The notes under the pieces were generated by a model. It had not been told where the DNA came from. It searched no databases and was given only the letters and a program-made list of their open reading frames with translations. DNA of 64,000 bases from Ascaris suum (Eukaryota > Nematoda > Chromadorea > Rhabditida > Ascarididae), in assembly GCA_013433145.1 (NCBI GenBank), contig CM024181.1:8122001-8186000 (forward strand), in the 5' to 3' direction. Of this stretch, positions 62,065 to 64,000 are shown one piece after another; the stretch's first letter is position 1; each line of letters opens with the position of its first letter. The position numbers and the translations under genes are program-made.

Positions 62065-64000
62065 TCATCGAGTTTTAATGAACACTGCCTGCACAAAGAC
62101 TCGATTGACACAGAGGTTCTTCTCGTGGTTCACCGTCTTGCGAAAGAGATACTCGCTGCGTTCTATTCGATAGCCCTCACTGATGAAAATCTCCTCCAAC
62201 TCCTCTACAGTGTGATAACTTTTACTCATGTGTTCCATAAAAATTGCACTCACAAAGACAATTTATTAGCTTCTCGTCCCATAAATGCTATTATTTAAGT
62301 GATTGTGGTCGAGTGTGCAACTATGAAGTGACCGAAGAAAACGTAAGAACTAGGAACTTCAAGAACTAGAATTCCGGCCTTGTTTTCCAGAAGCGCCTGG
62401 TGTGGCTTCAGTTGACACCTTGTCCAGTTTGAGCAGAGCGGATTGTTGTATAGAACAGATTACTATTATTCAAGATTTATCGATGGAATGACATTCTGAA
62501 CAGAGATGCTGGCTTGAGGTCGTACTCAAAGATTCTAATCGCTAACCTTAGGTCACTCTCAAAACCGCCCCCATTGTTGGTGAACGCTTACAAAACTATT
62601 TAGATTATTTAACATGATGTAGAAACAACATATTTAAAAGTAACTTGATGGCAATGTGAAATGTAACCAACCGAGCCGAAAATAAAACACGCGAGTGCCA
62701 TCCTGACGTGCATAGAATCGTTCGGCTAACTTTGCGCCACGTCCAAATCGAAGCATCGCATAGTCATTGATGCCGTAATCCCTCACGATCACCGTGCCAC
62801 CTTTCTTCACTAGTTTAGTGAGGTTCCTGATTGCAATTGCTTGCTTTTCCGGATGAATTGAGCTTAGCACAAATATTAACGTCGTGAGATCAGCGGCCGC
62901 AAATCCAATAAGCTTGGTGCACATTGAATCTGAAACCTTTTAAACTCTACGATGGAATCTTTGATATCCGATCTCTTTGTTCGTTTACATCAGTACTGGA
63001 GAAAATCATATGCGCCAAGTCGGATATATCATAATGGTCCAGCAGATTCTGGTCGCATTCAACACAGAAGCAGCAGAACCCACCTGGGATCTGAGTGTCT
63101 GAACTCGTCGGATGCTCGAGATCATGATTTGAGAAGCTTGATCGTTCTTGGTCGGAAACAATACGTTCTGCGAGGTCCGGATTCACAATGTCTGACGACA
63201 CTTGACAACATAAGGGACTCGACAAAACAGCAACGTTTCCGTCTGATGACTCAACCGGAGATAACAGCGGAAGTGGGAAGTGCTGCGTGTCACACAAATC
63301 GGCCACACATACCGATAAAGGAACTCGCATTGTTGCGGCACGTTGATTGAGCAATCTGATAGCATTTGTCGAGAAGTCAAAACCATAGAAGTACCACCAT
63401 GGAAAATACTCGATCAGTGGGAAAAGCATATTACCAACACCACAACCCGCCTCCAGATAGATCAACCGCTTCTGAAAATGAACAACGCACAAAGGTAACC
63501 GGTGACGGCCTCACAAATAATCCATTAGACCCGTCGTTTCTTATGATAAAATTACCATTTACACCGACAAGTGCCTTTCACATAGGTCAACAACCGCTCT
63601 CATAAATCAACTGATCATGATTTATATACTGAACCAGAAGTTTTCGCCGAAATATGGTACATGTTTTTCAAACGAGTTTGTGCAGTCAGCACTTTCTAGA
63701 GAGAGCATAAGGTTTCTTTTGCATCGTGTGCTTTCACAGTAACCTCAACAATCATATATGTTGGTATTTTGTTGCGTTGGAATATCTAAGGGAAAATCCA
63801 GAACAACATAACCCAGGTATATTTAAGGTGCAATTAGAACAGCAAGTACCTTTAAGTCGATATGCGGACACAACAAGACCAAATCCTCTCGAGACCAGTG
63901 CCGATCCTTGAAGAAGTTATCCTTGTTCCGCTTGTAAAACTTATCCCAGTTCTTTTGCGCATCTAGCTCGAGCTTCTTTCTCTTAAATTCATTCGCTGGC
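62065..64000 (-). CDS. METTL6: METTL6, tRNA(Ser) N3-methylcytidine methyltransferase (N-terminus off the right edge)
   Basis: SAM-dependent enzyme; human METTL6 makes m3C32 in serine tRNAs, helped by seryl-tRNA synthetase. Exons: 64000-63850 (5' end cut), 63471-63084, 62929-62672, 62204-62065 (stop); phases join. Motifs in order: KLELDAQKNWDKFYKRN, NFFKDRHW, SAM motif I YLEAGCGVGNMLFPLIE, FDFSTNAIRLL, ADLCD, LIFVLSSIHPEK, GTVIVRDYGINDYAMLRFG, ARQDGTRVFYF, FRKTVNHEKNLCVNRVFVQ. METTL6 is preferred over METTL2/8 because of LEAGCGVGN, AMLRF, RQDGTR and the short C-terminus. About 68 residues with no human counterpart follow ADLCD. About 30 N-terminal residues are missing. The exon 4 acceptor (TGTAG) was chosen because it gives YFRLEELEEIF, matching family spacing; the open frame upstream is longer. 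Confidence 0.92.

Overview
This is a eukaryotic nuclear window from an AT-rich animal genome, most likely a nematode. The evidence is spliced genes with exons of about 60-375 bp, introns mostly of several hundred bp, acceptors of the type TTTTCAG, TTTGCAG or TTATAG, and acceptor-like sites 5-39 nt upstream of three start codons, which is where spliced leaders are added in nematodes. The species cannot be fixed from the sequence alone. Exon models below come from reading frames, splice signals, phase continuity and family similarity recalled from memory, so coordinates are predictions accurate to a few bases.

Layout, left to right: (1) 608-6415, minus strand: mitochondrial Glu-tRNA(Gln) amidotransferase subunit B (GATB), N-terminal about 344 codons in seven exons; the 3' part lies beyond the left edge. 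(2) 9102-50831, minus strand: one very large gene for GCN1, the HEAT-repeat activator of the eIF2alpha kinase GCN2, reconstructed as 50 coding exons totalling about 2,740 residues. It fills two thirds of the window, and most other open frames in 9-51 kb are shadows or intron noise. (3) 54289-59401, plus strand: complete CCDC47, an ER membrane chaperone-complex subunit, nine exons, 462 residues. (4) 62065-64000, minus strand: METTL6, a tRNA m3C methyltransferase, missing only its extreme N-terminus at the right edge.

GCN1 and CCDC47 are divergent, CCDC47 and METTL6 converge, and GATB follows GCN1 on the same strand about 2.7 kb downstream. All four products act in translation: sensing stalled ribosomes, inserting proteins co-translationally at the ER, modifying cytosolic tRNA and charging mitochondrial tRNA. 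They are not known to form one pathway, so the grouping may be chance.

Non-coding content: three long (TA)n microsatellites, a short (CA)n run, a decayed RTE-like retrotransposon fragment inside GCN1 on the opposite strand, a perfect 22-bp hairpin in the last GCN1 intron, several small repeats, and C-tracts that all read as G-tracts on the GCN1 transcript. I saw no CRISPR array, prokaryotic operon, intact transposon, convincing tRNA or SL RNA gene, and no clearly novel system.
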